Notes under the pieces: generated by a model
The model's database searches: none
What the model was told of the DNA's origin: nothing
What the model saw: the letters and a program-made list of their open reading frames with translations, nothing else
Program-made: the position numbers and the translations under genes
Shown here: one piece after another, positions 1-6,010 of the stretch
How positions within the stretch are numbered: the stretch's first letter is position 1
Layout of the letters: each line of letters opens with the position of its first letter
Assembly: GCA_947456845.1 (NCBI GenBank)
Contig: CANGUJ010000072.1
Location: 1 to 12,479, forward strand
Direction: 5' to 3'
DNA from: Burkholderiales bacterium
GTDB lineage: Bacteria; Pseudomonadota; Gammaproteobacteria; Burkholderiales; JAEUOS01
Length of the DNA: 12,479 bases

Positions 1-156
1 CGCCTGGATGCGGCGACCGCGGCGGCCGTCAAGGCCGCGGGCTACGGCCTGATGTGCTGGACGGTCAACGACCCTGAGAGCGCCGAGCGCTTGTTCGGCT
101 GGGGGGTGGACGCGATCTGCACCGACCGGCTCGACCTGTTCGCCGATGGCAGGTGA
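1..156 (+). CDS. ugpQ: Glycerophosphodiester phosphodiesterase, C-terminal end (partial)
   Basis: Only the last 51 codons are in the window; the 5' part lies upstream and the gene ends at TGA 154-156. The enzyme family hydrolyses glycerophosphodiesters, the deacylated phospholipid head groups, to glycerol-3-phosphate and an alcohol. The visible tail carries the end of the GDPD TIM barrel: a 'WTVNDPESAERL' strand and helix, then 'WGVDAICTDRLDLF', where the TD pair marks the last barrel strand. The 'WGVD-ICTD' run closely resembles my memory of E. coli UgpQ, the cytoplasmic enzyme encoded at the end of the ugpBAECQ glycerol-3-phosphate uptake operon. That operon belongs to the Pho regulon in E. 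coli. The catalytic N-terminal half (HRG, E/D and H residues) cannot be checked here. Another GDPD paralogue is possible. Confidence 0.85.
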   Translation, partial: RLDAATAAAVKAAGYGLMCWTVNDPESAERLFGWGVDAICTDRLDLFADGR

Positions 157-178
157 CCGCTCCGCACGCGACTGCGCG

Positions 179-222
179 GCGGCGCCGGTTACATGTGCTT
201 ACGTTTTATATGTCGGCGCCGC
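179..222. repeat. Long inverted repeat downstream of ugpQ
   Basis: Arms GCGGCGCCG (179-187) and CGGCGCCGC (214-222) are perfect reverse complements. Inside them ACAT (191-194) can pair with ATGT (210-213), leaving a GTT bulge at 188-190. The AT-rich loop is 15 nt (195-209). The structure begins 22 bases after the ugpQ stop. There is no T-tract after the right arm, so it is not a textbook intrinsic terminator. It could protect the 3' end of the ugp mRNA or be a protein-binding site. Structure is seen; function is not known. Confidence 0.5.
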
Positions 223-307
223 AGGCGCCTTGCGGGTTATTCCGGCATGGATGCCATTCTTTCCATTCGCGCCGCGCGGCTTTTTCCGCCCTGGGTGACG
301 CTCCTCG

Positions 308-355
308 GTTTTTGCAGCCGGTTGGCGGCGAAAGATTGGATGCGGCCGCAAAAAC
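308..355 (+). repeat. Inverted repeat in the leader of the secreted hydrolase gene
   Basis: GTTTTTGCAGCCG (308-320) and CGGCCGCAAAAAC (343-355) are reverse complements at 12 of 13 positions, separated by a 22-nt loop. The right arm ends 27 bases before the Shine-Dalgarno sequence of the gene that starts at 393. If transcribed, it would form a stable 5' leader hairpin. It could be a regulator site or an RNA structure. I see no known riboswitch pattern in it and no convincing sigma-70 promoter in 157-392. Confidence 0.4.
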
Positions 356-392
356 TGGGTACCGACAAGCAACGTGCCGAACGGAGGTTTGC

Positions 393-1241
393 ATGAACAG
401 GAGAGGTCTTTTCCCGGCTGCAGTGATTCTTTTTTTGGTCGCCCGAACAGTGTTGGGGCAGGAGACTCATTCCCTGACCAGACGGGACAGCAAGCCCGTG
501 CCCGTCGTCGCATATCCGTCCAAGAATGCCAGTTGCCGGGGTATCGCCATCATTTCGCCGGGGGCCGGGGGCTCTGAGACGGGCTACGAGTACTTGGGCG
601 AAGCGATGTCCTCGCTGGGATACCTGTCCGTCGTCGTCGGCCACCAGGAAAGCGGCCGCCGTGCCCTGCGCAAGCATGTGCACGGCAATGGCTTGCGGGA
701 TGGTCTGGAGGATTTGATCACGGATCCTGCGGCCTATCGCGGACGATTCATGGATATTGCCGCAGCCAGGGAATGGGCGCGCTCCAGGTGCGCTGCAGCG
801 GAGTCCATATTGATCGGCCACTCCATGGGCGCGGCGACCGCCATGATCGAGGCGGGCGCACGAAACAACCTCGGAGTCAACGGCTCCGACGCATTCGGCG
901 CCTACATCGCCTTGTCACCGCAGGGCGCGGGTTCGATCTTTCCCCAAAATGCATGGGCAAACATCAAGCGTCCCGTGCTGTCGATCACCGGGACTCGCGA
1001 CAACGAGTTGGGCGGCGCGTCCTGGGAGACGCGAACCGAACCCTTTATGGCCATGCCGCCAGGGTGCAAGTGGCTGGCCGTGATCGACGGTGCGTCGCAC
1101 ATGAGCTTTGCCGGGCGCGGGATGTCTCGTCATGCCGAGGCGCTCGCCAAGGAAGTCATTGGAAACTACCTCGACGCGCTCCGTCATGGTGATTGCAGGG
1201 CGTCCATGAAAAGCAACGGTATTCATATCCAGACAAAGTAA
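393..1241 (+). CDS. Secreted alpha/beta hydrolase (dienelactone hydrolase/lipase-like)
   Basis: A 282-residue protein. I chose ATG 393 because GGAGG at 383-387 lies five bases upstream and the product then begins with a clean signal peptide: basic MNRR, a hydrophobic stretch to residue 20, and probable cleavage after VLG at 22. It should be exported to the periplasm or outside. The fold is alpha/beta hydrolase: the oxyanion-type loop SPGAGG is at 55-60, the nucleophile elbow GHSMG at 142-146 (Ser144), the likely acid Asp203 in GTRDNE, and the catalytic His236 in GASHM. The overall pattern resembles predicted dienelactone hydrolases and platelet-activating-factor-acetylhydrolase-like esterases. 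Substrate is unknown. Four cysteines (48, 133, 225, 268) could form disulfides after export. By eye the coding sequence is somewhat less GC-rich than its neighbours. It follows ugpQ after a 236-base gap, so it is probably a separate transcript. Confidence 0.85.
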   Translation: MNRRGLFPAAVILFLVARTVLGQETHSLTRRDSKPVPVVAYPSKNASCRGIAIISPGAGGSETGYEYLGEAMSSLGYLSVVVGHQESGRRALRKHVHGNGLRDGLEDLITDPAAYRGRFMDIAAAREWARSRCAAAESILIGHSMGAATAMIEAGARNNLGVNGSDAFGAYIALSPQGAGSIFPQNAWANIKRPVLSITGTRDNELGGASWETRTEPFMAMPPGCKWLAVIDGASHMSFAGRGMSRHAEALAKEVIGNYLDALRHGDCRASMKSNGIHIQTK

Positions 1242-1257
1242 CGTCGGCTGCATCGCT

Positions 1258-1282
1258 CGCCGGGACAGCACGGCACCCGGCG
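1258..1282 (+). terminator. Hairpin after the hydrolase gene, possible terminator
   Basis: CGCCGGG (1258-1264) pairs perfectly with CCCGGCG (1276-1282) around an 11-nt loop, 16 bases after the stop codon at 1241. No T-tract follows, so it may only stabilise the mRNA 3' end or aid Rho-dependent termination. The stem is seen; the role is inferred. Confidence 0.3.
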
Positions 1283-1473
1283 GCTCCGGTGCGCGCCATC
1301 AAGCACTTCGCCGAACGCGGGGCAAGTGGGCGTGTCGAGCGCCTGTTCCTTCCGGACGGTCCCGGCTGGCGGACAGGGCTCGCCGGGTCGCGCACCGCGC
1401 CGCGTCCGTCCGAGCGTGGATCGTGAACATTTGTTGCGATCGATTGATCTCGGGCAATAAGGCTGTACTATTC

Positions 1474-1505
1474 GTCACACGGATGTCATCGCCAGCCGTC
1501 ATAAT
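1474..1505 (+). promoter_or_regulatory. Candidate PhoB box with -10 element
   Basis: GTCAC at 1474-1478 and GTCAT at 1485-1489 form a direct repeat with an 11-bp period, the hallmark of a Pho box (consensus TGTCA-type heptamers). The box ends exactly 10 bp before CATAAT at 1500-1505, a five-of-six match to the sigma-70 -10 hexamer. In PhoB-dependent promoters the box replaces the -35 and lies 10 bp upstream of the -10, so the spacing is canonical. A third GTCAT (1498-1502) overlaps the -10. The predicted start is near 1512. The linked ugpQ-like gene also suits a Pho context. The pattern is seen; PhoB binding is inferred. Confidence 0.45.
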
Positions 1506-1511
1506 CGCAGC

Positions 1512-1621
1512 ATTGAACGTTGGCGGGGATGCCCGCAGGTTTGATTCAAGTCGGAGGGCCACCGCTCACATAGAACGGGGTCAGCCGCAAAACGACGGCC
1601 GCAAGAATTGCGGCCGTTTTT
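1512..1621 (+). ncRNA. Candidate small RNA, about 110 nt
   Basis: The segment between the predicted Pho-type start near 1512 and the terminator at 1595-1621 has the architecture of a trans-acting small RNA. A short 5' hairpin comes first (GCGGG 1523-1527 with CCCGC 1532-1536, GATG loop). A mostly unstructured middle follows, with a purine-rich CGGAGGG segment near 1552-1558, and a 3' terminator hairpin ends in a U-rich tail. No protein gene lies downstream on this strand, so promoter and terminator would otherwise serve nothing. An alternative is that the hairpin only terminates the convergent DUF1801 gene and the Pho-like repeat is chance. I do not recognise a known RNA family. Confidence 0.35.
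1595..1621 (+). terminator. Intrinsic terminator, possibly bidirectional
   Basis: A perfect 9-bp stem, ACGGCCGCA (1595-1603) with TGCGGCCGT (1609-1617), around a 5-nt AGAAT loop. On the plus strand it is followed by T5, C and T3, a good U-tract. On the minus strand the stem is followed by CGTTTTGC, a weaker tract, and it lies 31 bases beyond the DUF1801 stop. It can therefore end transcription from both sides. Confidence 0.8.
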
Positions 1622-1651
1622 CTTTGCGTGCGCGCCGCGGTTCTCGGACCC

Positions 1652-2008
1652 TCAGGGCGCGGCGGCCGCCTGCCGCACCGGCTTGAGCACCGCGGTGATG
1701 ATGGCGCCGATGGTCTTGAAGTCGTTGCGGCCCTTGTATTTCACCTTCACGTGCCGCATCTTCTGGCCGTCGCCTTCGATCAGGGGGAATTTGTCGCACA
1801 GGGCGATGCCGTCCCAGATCTGCAGGTCGACATGCTTTTCCTGCGGCACGATCGAAAGCAGGTTGCGCCCCCGCGAATACACCGGCTTGCCCCATTTGAC
1901 CGTCTCCACGATGGCCGGATCGACGGCGATGATCATCTCGCGGAGCTTGTGCATCGTCGCCTGCTGCTCGTACGGCAGGGTCTGGATCAGTTTTTCGGCA
2001 GTCAGCAT
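1652..2008 (-). CDS. DUF1801 (YdhG-like) domain protein
   Basis: A small 118-residue cytoplasmic protein. ATG at 2008 was chosen because AGGAGA lies a few bases upstream on the minus strand and the domain begins immediately; longer frames reach 2155 but add only low-quality sequence. The protein is close to a single DUF1801 domain. An N-terminal helix pair 'LIQTLPYEQQATMHKLREM' (7-25) is followed by 'VDPAIVETVKWGKPVYS' (29-45) with the characteristic Trp39-Gly40. Then come the strand 'HVDLQIWDG' (59-67) and the basic tail 'RHVKVKYKGRNDF' (85-97). The fold is frataxin-like (YdhG/YyaI-like). Members have been proposed to handle iron or bind small ligands, but no reaction is established. The gene is divergent from the Atm1-like transporter across 138 bases. 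Confidence 0.85.
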   Translation of the reverse strand: MLTAEKLIQTLPYEQQATMHKLREMIIAVDPAIVETVKWGKPVYSRGRNLLSIVPQEKHVDLQIWDGIALCDKFPLIEGDGQKMRHVKVKYKGRNDFKTIGAIITAVLKPVRQAAAAP

Positions 2009-2075
2009 CTGCTCTCCTGGGGCGCGGGCATGTCGTGAGTTGGTTTCATGCGCTTCCTGACCCGCCCATTGTTTC

Positions 2076-2104
2076 ATGCTACGCCGTTCGGTGGCGCGCA
2101 TCAA
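2076..2104 (-). promoter_or_regulatory. Candidate sigma-70 promoter for the DUF1801 gene
   Basis: On the minus strand TTGATG (2104-2099) and TAGCAT (2081-2076) are separated by exactly 17 bp, each matching the consensus at four of six positions. Predicted transcription would start near 2069 and give a leader of about 60 nt before ATG 2008. It is a weak to moderate match. Confidence 0.35.
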
Positions 2105-2123
2105 TTGCGCCGGCCGTATGGGC

Positions 2124-2129
2124 GATAAT
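2124..2129 (+). promoter_or_regulatory. Candidate -10 element for the Atm1-like transporter
   Basis: GATAAT matches the -10 consensus at five of six positions and ends 17 bases before ATG 2147. No good -35 is visible at 16-18 bp spacing. If used, the leader would be only about 10 nt, too short for a Shine-Dalgarno site; none is visible in front of this ATG. Confidence 0.3.
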
Positions 2130-2146
2130 CGTATGCACAAAATCCG

Positions 2147-4003
2147 ATGCGACATCTTTCCAGCGGCGAGCCTTCGCCGGTAAGCAAGCCGGCCTCAGGC
2201 TGGCCCACCATCCGCACCCTGCTGCCCTACCTGATGGAGCACAGGGGGCGGGTGGCGCTCGCCCTCGTTTTCCTGGTGGCAGCCAAGCTCGCCAATGTCG
2301 GCGTGCCGCTCATCATGAAGGAAATCGTCGACGGCCTTGGCATCACGCTCTCCGGAGGCCCCGAGAAGCTCGCCTTCGGCGTGATCGCCGGGCTGCTCAT
2401 CGCCTATGGAGCGGCCAGGCTGTCGACCACCGTGTTCACCGAGCTGCGCGAATTCGTCTTCGCCAAGGTCACCCAGTCGGCGGTCCGGCGCATCGCGCTC
2501 GAGGTATTCCGTCATCTGCATTCGCTGTCGCTGCGTTTCCACCTGAACCGCCAGACCGGCGGCATGACGCGCGATATCGAGCGCGGCTCGCGCGGCGTGT
2601 CCTCGCTGGTGTCCTACACGCTCTACAGCATCCTGCCCACCCTGGTGGAAATCGCGCTGGTGCTCTCCATCCTGGCATGGAAGTACGACAAGTGGTTCGT
2701 GATCATCACCCTGGTCGCCCTGGCGGCCTACATCGTATGGTCGGTGGCGGTGACCGAATGGCGCACCGGGTTCCGCCGCGCCATGAACGACCTGGATTCC
2801 AAGGCCAACGTGCGGGCCGTCGATTCGCTGCTCAATTACGAGACGGTCAAGTATTTCGGCAACGAGGAATACGAGGCGAAGCGCTACGACCAGAGCATGG
2901 CGCGCTGGGAGGAGGCCGCCGTCAAGAGCCAGACCTCGCTGTCCCTGCTCAACACCGGCCAGAGCGCCATCATCGCCGTGGCGGTGACGGCCATCATGTG
3001 GCGTGCCACCGTCGGCGTCGCCAACGGCAGCATGACCCTGGGCGACCTTGTGCTGGTCAACGCCTTCATGATCCAGCTCTATATTCCGCTCAACTTCCTG
3101 GGCGTGCTGTACCGCGAGATCAAGCAGAGCCTGGCGGACATGGAACGCATGTTCACCCTGTTGCGCGAAAACCGCGAGGTGGCCGATCAGCCCGGCGCCC
3201 CGGCGCTGGCGCTCACGGGCGCCGCGATCCGTTTCGAGCATGTGGACTTTTCCTATGAGCCCAACCGGCAGATCCTGTTCGACGTCGATTTCGCGGTGCC
3301 CGCCGGTCGTACGGTGGCCGTGGTCGGGCACAGCGGTTCGGGCAAGTCGACGCTGGCCCGGCTGCTGTACCGCTTCTACGATGTCGCGCCGGGCGGGGGC
3401 GCCATCCGCATCGACGGGCAAGACCTGCGCGCGGTGCGCCAGGAGAGCCTGCGCCGCGCCATCGGCATCGTGCCCCAGGACACGGTGTTGTTCAACGACA
3501 CGATCTACTACAACATCGCCTACGGCAATACCGAAGCCTCGCGCGAGGAGGTCGAAGCCGCGGCCCGCATGGCGTCAATCCACGAGTTCGTCATGACGCT
3601 GCCGGACAAGTACGACACCATGGTCGGCGAGCGTGGCCTGAAGCTCTCCGGCGGCGAGAAGCAGCGCGTCGCGATCGCCCGCGCGCTGCTCAAGAATCCG
3701 GCCATCATGATCTTCGACGAGGCGACCTCGGCGCTCGATTCGCAGACCGAGAAGGCGATCCAGGCCGAGCTGAGGAAGGCCGCCGAGAACCGCACCACCC
3801 TGGTGATCGCGCACCGGCTCTCGACCATCGCCGACGCACACCAGATCATCGTGATGGACCGCGGGCGCATCGTCGAACGCGGCGCGCATGCCGAATTGCT
3901 CGCCCTGGGCGGCCACTATGCGCGCATGTGGGAACTGCAGCAGGAAGGCGACGGCGAGGATGCCGCGCCTGCAGCACCGGCGACGGGGCTTAAGGCGGCT
4001 TAG
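2147..4003 (+). CDS. atm1: Atm1-type ABC half-transporter (fused permease and ATPase)
   Basis: A 618-residue inner-membrane half-transporter expected to act as a homodimer. The transmembrane domain covers about residues 25-340 and the ATPase domain 360-600: Walker A GHSGSGKS 394-401, Q-loop Gln444, signature LSGGE 500-504, Walker B MIFDE 521-525, D-loop SALD 528-531, H-loop His556. The permease carries the Atm1/ABCB7/HMT1 hallmark NYETVKYFGNE (230-240). It also has EWRTGFRR (204-211), LNTGQ (268-272) and NFLGVLYR (316-323), the segments forming the glutathione pocket in Novosphingobium Atm1 as I recall it. The family exports glutathione derivatives, including persulfides and metal-thiol adducts, and supports heavy-metal tolerance. 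ATG 2147 has no Shine-Dalgarno sequence, but the next Met (residue 30) would remove the start of the first membrane helix. The stop codon lies inside a tandem duplication (3971-4049). Confidence 0.92.
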   Translation: MRHLSSGEPSPVSKPASGWPTIRTLLPYLMEHRGRVALALVFLVAAKLANVGVPLIMKEIVDGLGITLSGGPEKLAFGVIAGLLIAYGAARLSTTVFTELREFVFAKVTQSAVRRIALEVFRHLHSLSLRFHLNRQTGGMTRDIERGSRGVSSLVSYTLYSILPTLVEIALVLSILAWKYDKWFVIITLVALAAYIVWSVAVTEWRTGFRRAMNDLDSKANVRAVDSLLNYETVKYFGNEEYEAKRYDQSMARWEEAAVKSQTSLSLLNTGQSAIIAVAVTAIMWRATVGVANGSMTLGDLVLVNAFMIQLYIPLNFLGVLYREIKQSLADMERMFTLLRENREVADQPGAPALALTGAAIRFEHVDFSYEPNRQILFDVDFAVPAGRTVAVVGHSGSGKSTLARLLYRFYDVAPGGGAIRIDGQDLRAVRQESLRRAIGIVPQDTVLFNDTIYYNIAYGNTEASREEVEAAARMASIHEFVMTLPDKYDTMVGERGLKLSGGEKQRVAIARALLKNPAIMIFDEATSALDSQTEKAIQAELRKAAENRTTLVIAHRLSTIADAHQIIVMDRGRIVERGAHAELLALGGHYARMWELQQEGDGEDAAPAAPATGLKAA

Positions 4004-4049
4004 CGGCAGCACCGGCGACGGGGCTTAAGGCGGCTTAGCGGCAGCACCG
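3971..4049 (+). repeat. Perfect 35-bp tandem duplication over the atm1 stop codon
   Basis: A 35-bp unit occurs at 3971-4005 and again, identically, at 4006-4040, followed by nine more matching bases (4041-4049), 2.26 copies in all. Copy 1 encodes the last ten residues of the Atm1-like protein and its TAG (4001-4003); copy 2 is untranslated. Because 35 is not a multiple of three, copy 2 lies in a different frame. Perfect identity suggests a recent slippage or duplication event, or a still-variable repeat. Confidence 0.95.
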
Positions 4050-4091
4050 TGAGGGTGGCTGCCGGCGCTCAACACAGGTCGGGAAAACCCG

Positions 4092-4123
4092 CCTCATTAA
4101 AGATGATGAGGCTCTGCTACACT
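4092..4123 (+). promoter_or_regulatory. Candidate gltI promoter with operator-like dyad
   Basis: TACACT at 4118-4123 is a four-of-six -10 match inside the most AT-rich part of the gap between atm1 and gltI. The sequence 17 bp upstream (CATTAA) is a very poor -35. This -35 region is covered by an inverted repeat, CCTCAT (4092-4097) and ATGAGG (4106-4111) with an 8-bp spacer, the form of a regulator site. A poor -35 under a dyad suggests an activator-dependent promoter. The predicted leader is about 100 nt and contains a 6-bp hairpin, CCCGCA 4154-4159 with TGCGGG 4169-4174. Confidence 0.35.
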
Positions 4124-4231
4124 GATTTTTTCAATGTCGCTGGCTCGGGCGATCCCGCAGGGGCATTTTGCGGGGGCTGCGCCGGCCCTTCAACGATCAC
4201 AAATTCGCACGCCTTGAGAGGAGTTTTCCGC

Positions 4232-5128
4232 ATGAACAAAGTACTTCCCGCCCTGCTGGGCGTCGCCCTGGCTAGCTGTTTCGCGCTGCCGTCCCAGGCG
4301 CAGGACCTCACGGGCACGCTGAAGAAGATCAAGGAAACCGGCCAGATCACGGTCGCGCATCGCGAGTCTTCGATTCCCTTCTCCTACCTCGACGACAAGC
4401 AGCAGCCCATCGGCTATTCCATGGACATCTGCGCCAAGGTGGTCGACGCGGTCAAGACCGAACTCAAGATGCCCAATCTCAAGGTGGTGTACCAGCCGGT
4501 CACCTCGAGCAACCGCATCCCGCTCCTGCAGAACGGCACCATCGACATCGAATGCGGCTCGACCACCAACTCGGTCGAGCGGCAGAAGCTGGTGGCGTTC
4601 GGGCCCACCTACTTCCGCATCCAGGTGACCGCCGCGGTCAAGAAATCGTCCAACATCAATAGTTTGGCGGACCTGAACGGCAAGAACATTTCGACCACCT
4701 CCGGAACCACCGCCGTGCCGCTGCTCAAGGCCTACGAGAAGACCAAGAACGTGGACGTGAAGGAAATCTACGGCAAGGACCATGCGGAATCCTTCCTGCT
4801 GCTGGCCGAAGACCGCGTCGTGGCCTTCGTGATGGACGACATCCTGCTGGCCGGCCAGATCGCCAATTCGCGCAGTCCCGGCGACTACAAGATCCTCAAC
4901 GAGTCGCTGCGCGCCGAACCCTACGGACCGATGATCCGCAAGGACGACCCGCAATTCAAGGCGCTGCTTGACAAGACGCTCACCGCACTCTACAAGTCGC
5001 CCGAAATGGAGCGTATCTACAACAAGTGGTACATGAGCCCGATTCCTCCCAAGGGCGTGAACCTCAACTTCCCGATGACGCCGCAACTGAAAGCCGACTT
5101 CGCCGCCCCCAACGACAAGGGCGTCTGA
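4232..5128 (+). CDS. gltI: Glutamate/aspartate ABC transporter, periplasmic binding protein
   Basis: A 298-residue solute-binding protein (SBP_bac_3 family) that captures glutamate and aspartate in the periplasm for the GltJK-GltL importer. ATG 4232 is chosen from GAGAGGAG at 4216-4223, eight bases upstream, and from the signal peptide it creates, with likely cleavage after SQA at 23. LASC at 13-16 also fits a lipobox, so a lipoprotein is possible. The mature part follows E. coli GltI closely as I remember it: 'VAHRESSIPFSY' (41-52), 'SSNRIPLLQNGTIDIECGST' (92-111), 'TTNSVERQK' (111-119), the ligand-loop TSGTT (156-160), 'VAFVMDDILLAG' (197-208) and 'RKDDPQFK' (236-243). Length matches the family. 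It heads a four-gene operon in the usual order, followed by a 136-base gap with two hairpins. Confidence 0.96.
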   Translation: MNKVLPALLGVALASCFALPSQAQDLTGTLKKIKETGQITVAHRESSIPFSYLDDKQQPIGYSMDICAKVVDAVKTELKMPNLKVVYQPVTSSNRIPLLQNGTIDIECGSTTNSVERQKLVAFGPTYFRIQVTAAVKKSSNINSLADLNGKNISTTSGTTAVPLLKAYEKTKNVDVKEIYGKDHAESFLLLAEDRVVAFVMDDILLAGQIANSRSPGDYKILNESLRAEPYGPMIRKDDPQFKALLDKTLTALYKSPEMERIYNKWYMSPIPPKGVNLNFPMTPQLKADFAAPNDKGV

Positions 5129-5138
5129 AGCAGGCGAA

Positions 5139-5191
5139 CCGGGCGCATCCGCCCGGCTGCAATACCCGCCGGCAGGCGCCAAGCCTGCCGG
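5139..5191 (+). promoter_or_regulatory. Two consecutive hairpins between gltI and gltJ
   Basis: Hairpin 1 pairs CCGGGCG (5139-5145) with CGCCCGG (5150-5156) around CATC. Hairpin 2 pairs CCGGCAGGC (5169-5177) with GCCTGCCGG (5183-5191) around GCCAA and is followed by TTGTTGTT, a leaky U-rich tract. Both stems are perfect. In binding-protein transporter operons such structures commonly protect the 3' end of the binding-protein mRNA or cause partial termination, so that more binding protein than permease is made. That role is inferred here. Confidence 0.7.
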
Positions 5192-5264
5192 TTGTTGTTG
5201 GTCCCTGGCGCAAGAATTGCATAACAAGAAGCGTCTGGACGGCTGCAATCGCGGAGGGAGATTC

Positions 5265-6002
5265 ATGAACCCGGCTATCCTGCTGGAGCAGGTGCCTGAC
5301 GGCGACGGTACCTGGCTGATGAGCCTGGCCTCGGGGCTGCAATACACCCTGGTGGTCGCGGCATTTGCGTGGATCATCGCGTTCGTCCTCGGTTCCATTC
5401 TCGGCGTGATGCGCACTACCGAGAACAAGTGGGCGGTGCGGCTCGGCAATGCCTATGTGGAACTGTTCCGCAACATTCCCCTGATCGTCCAGTTTTTCGT
5501 CTGGTATTTCGTGCTTCCCGGCCTGGTGCCGGCGGTCAAGGCCTGGGTCGTATCGCTCGACCCGACCACCCACCAGTTCGTCACCGCCATCGTTTGCCTG
5601 GGGCTTTTCACGGCTGCGCGCATTTCCGAACAGGTGCGTTCCGGTATCCAGGCGCTGCCGCGCGGCCAGCGCATGGCCGGTTACGCCATGGGCCTCACGC
5701 AGGCGCAGACATACCAGTACGTGCTGCTGCCGGTGGCCTACCGGATCGTGATCCCGCCGATGACATCCGAACTCATGAACCTGATAAAGAACACCGCCGT
5801 GGCGTTCTCGATCGGCCTGGTGGAACTGTTCTTCCGCACCCGCGAGATGGGTGAACTGACCTTCAGGTATTTCGAGGCCTTTGCGGCGGCGACCCTAACC
5901 TATGTGATCATCGCCATGTTGGCCAACCGGATCATGGCGTTCATCGAAAGGCGCATCGCGATACCCGGTTTTATCTCCGGCGGCGTCGGCGGCGGCCATT
6001 AG
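5265..6002 (+). CDS. gltJ: Glutamate/aspartate ABC transporter permease GltJ
   Basis: A 245-residue integral inner-membrane permease of the HisM/GlnP type, forming the channel with GltK. ATG 5265 is supported by GGAGGGAG (5253-5260) four bases upstream; an earlier in-frame ATG at 5217 lacks such a site. Hydrophobic segments near residues 22-48, 70-90, 104-118, 175-190 and 207-225 are the membrane helices. The cytoplasmic EAA-type coupling loop, 'EQVRSGIQALPRGQ' continuing to 'AMGL' (122-144), docks on the GltL ATPase. 'NAYVELFRNIPLIVQFF' (62-78) is the typical N-terminal permease motif of polar amino acid importers. Length is within one residue of E. coli GltJ as remembered. gltK follows after eight bases, so translation is likely coupled. 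Confidence 0.95.
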   Translation: MNPAILLEQVPDGDGTWLMSLASGLQYTLVVAAFAWIIAFVLGSILGVMRTTENKWAVRLGNAYVELFRNIPLIVQFFVWYFVLPGLVPAVKAWVVSLDPTTHQFVTAIVCLGLFTAARISEQVRSGIQALPRGQRMAGYAMGLTQAQTYQYVLLPVAYRIVIPPMTSELMNLIKNTAVAFSIGLVELFFRTREMGELTFRYFEAFAAATLTYVIIAMLANRIMAFIERRIAIPGFISGGVGGGH

Positions 6003-6010
6003 AGGGCGAC

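Larger units (their letters stand above)
1242..1651. other. 410-base stretch without a protein gene
   Basis: Between the hydrolase and the DUF1801 gene I see no convincing protein-coding gene. The first 200 bases are GC-rich with one hairpin (1258-1282). From about 1440 the composition becomes more AT-rich. That part holds a possible sigma-70 promoter (TTGATC 1444-1449, 16-bp spacer, TACTAT 1466-1471), a candidate Pho-type promoter (1474-1505) and a perfect intrinsic terminator (1595-1621). The only small frame after the promoter is 14 codons from ATG 1529 to TAG 1573, with a purine run directly abutting the ATG. It is unlikely to be translated. Confidence 0.6.

Noticed and set aside
271..285. 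GCC-GCGC-GGC followed by T5 as a terminator for ugpQ
   Set aside because: The stem is only three base pairs with a 4-nt loop; too weak to call.
153..392. 80-codon N-terminal extension of the secreted hydrolase
   Set aside because: It would bury the signal peptide, overlaps the end of ugpQ, and lacks a ribosome site, whereas ATG 393 has GGAGG at good spacing.
1444..1471. Sigma-70-like TTGATC/TACTAT pair upstream of the Pho box
   Set aside because: Spacer is 16 bp and each hexamer matches at only four positions; weaker than the Pho-type promoter, so mentioned only as an alternative.
1529..1573. 14-codon frame inside the candidate small RNA
   Set aside because: The purine run directly abuts the ATG, giving no usable Shine-Dalgarno spacing, and the peptide has no recognisable character; conservation data would be needed.
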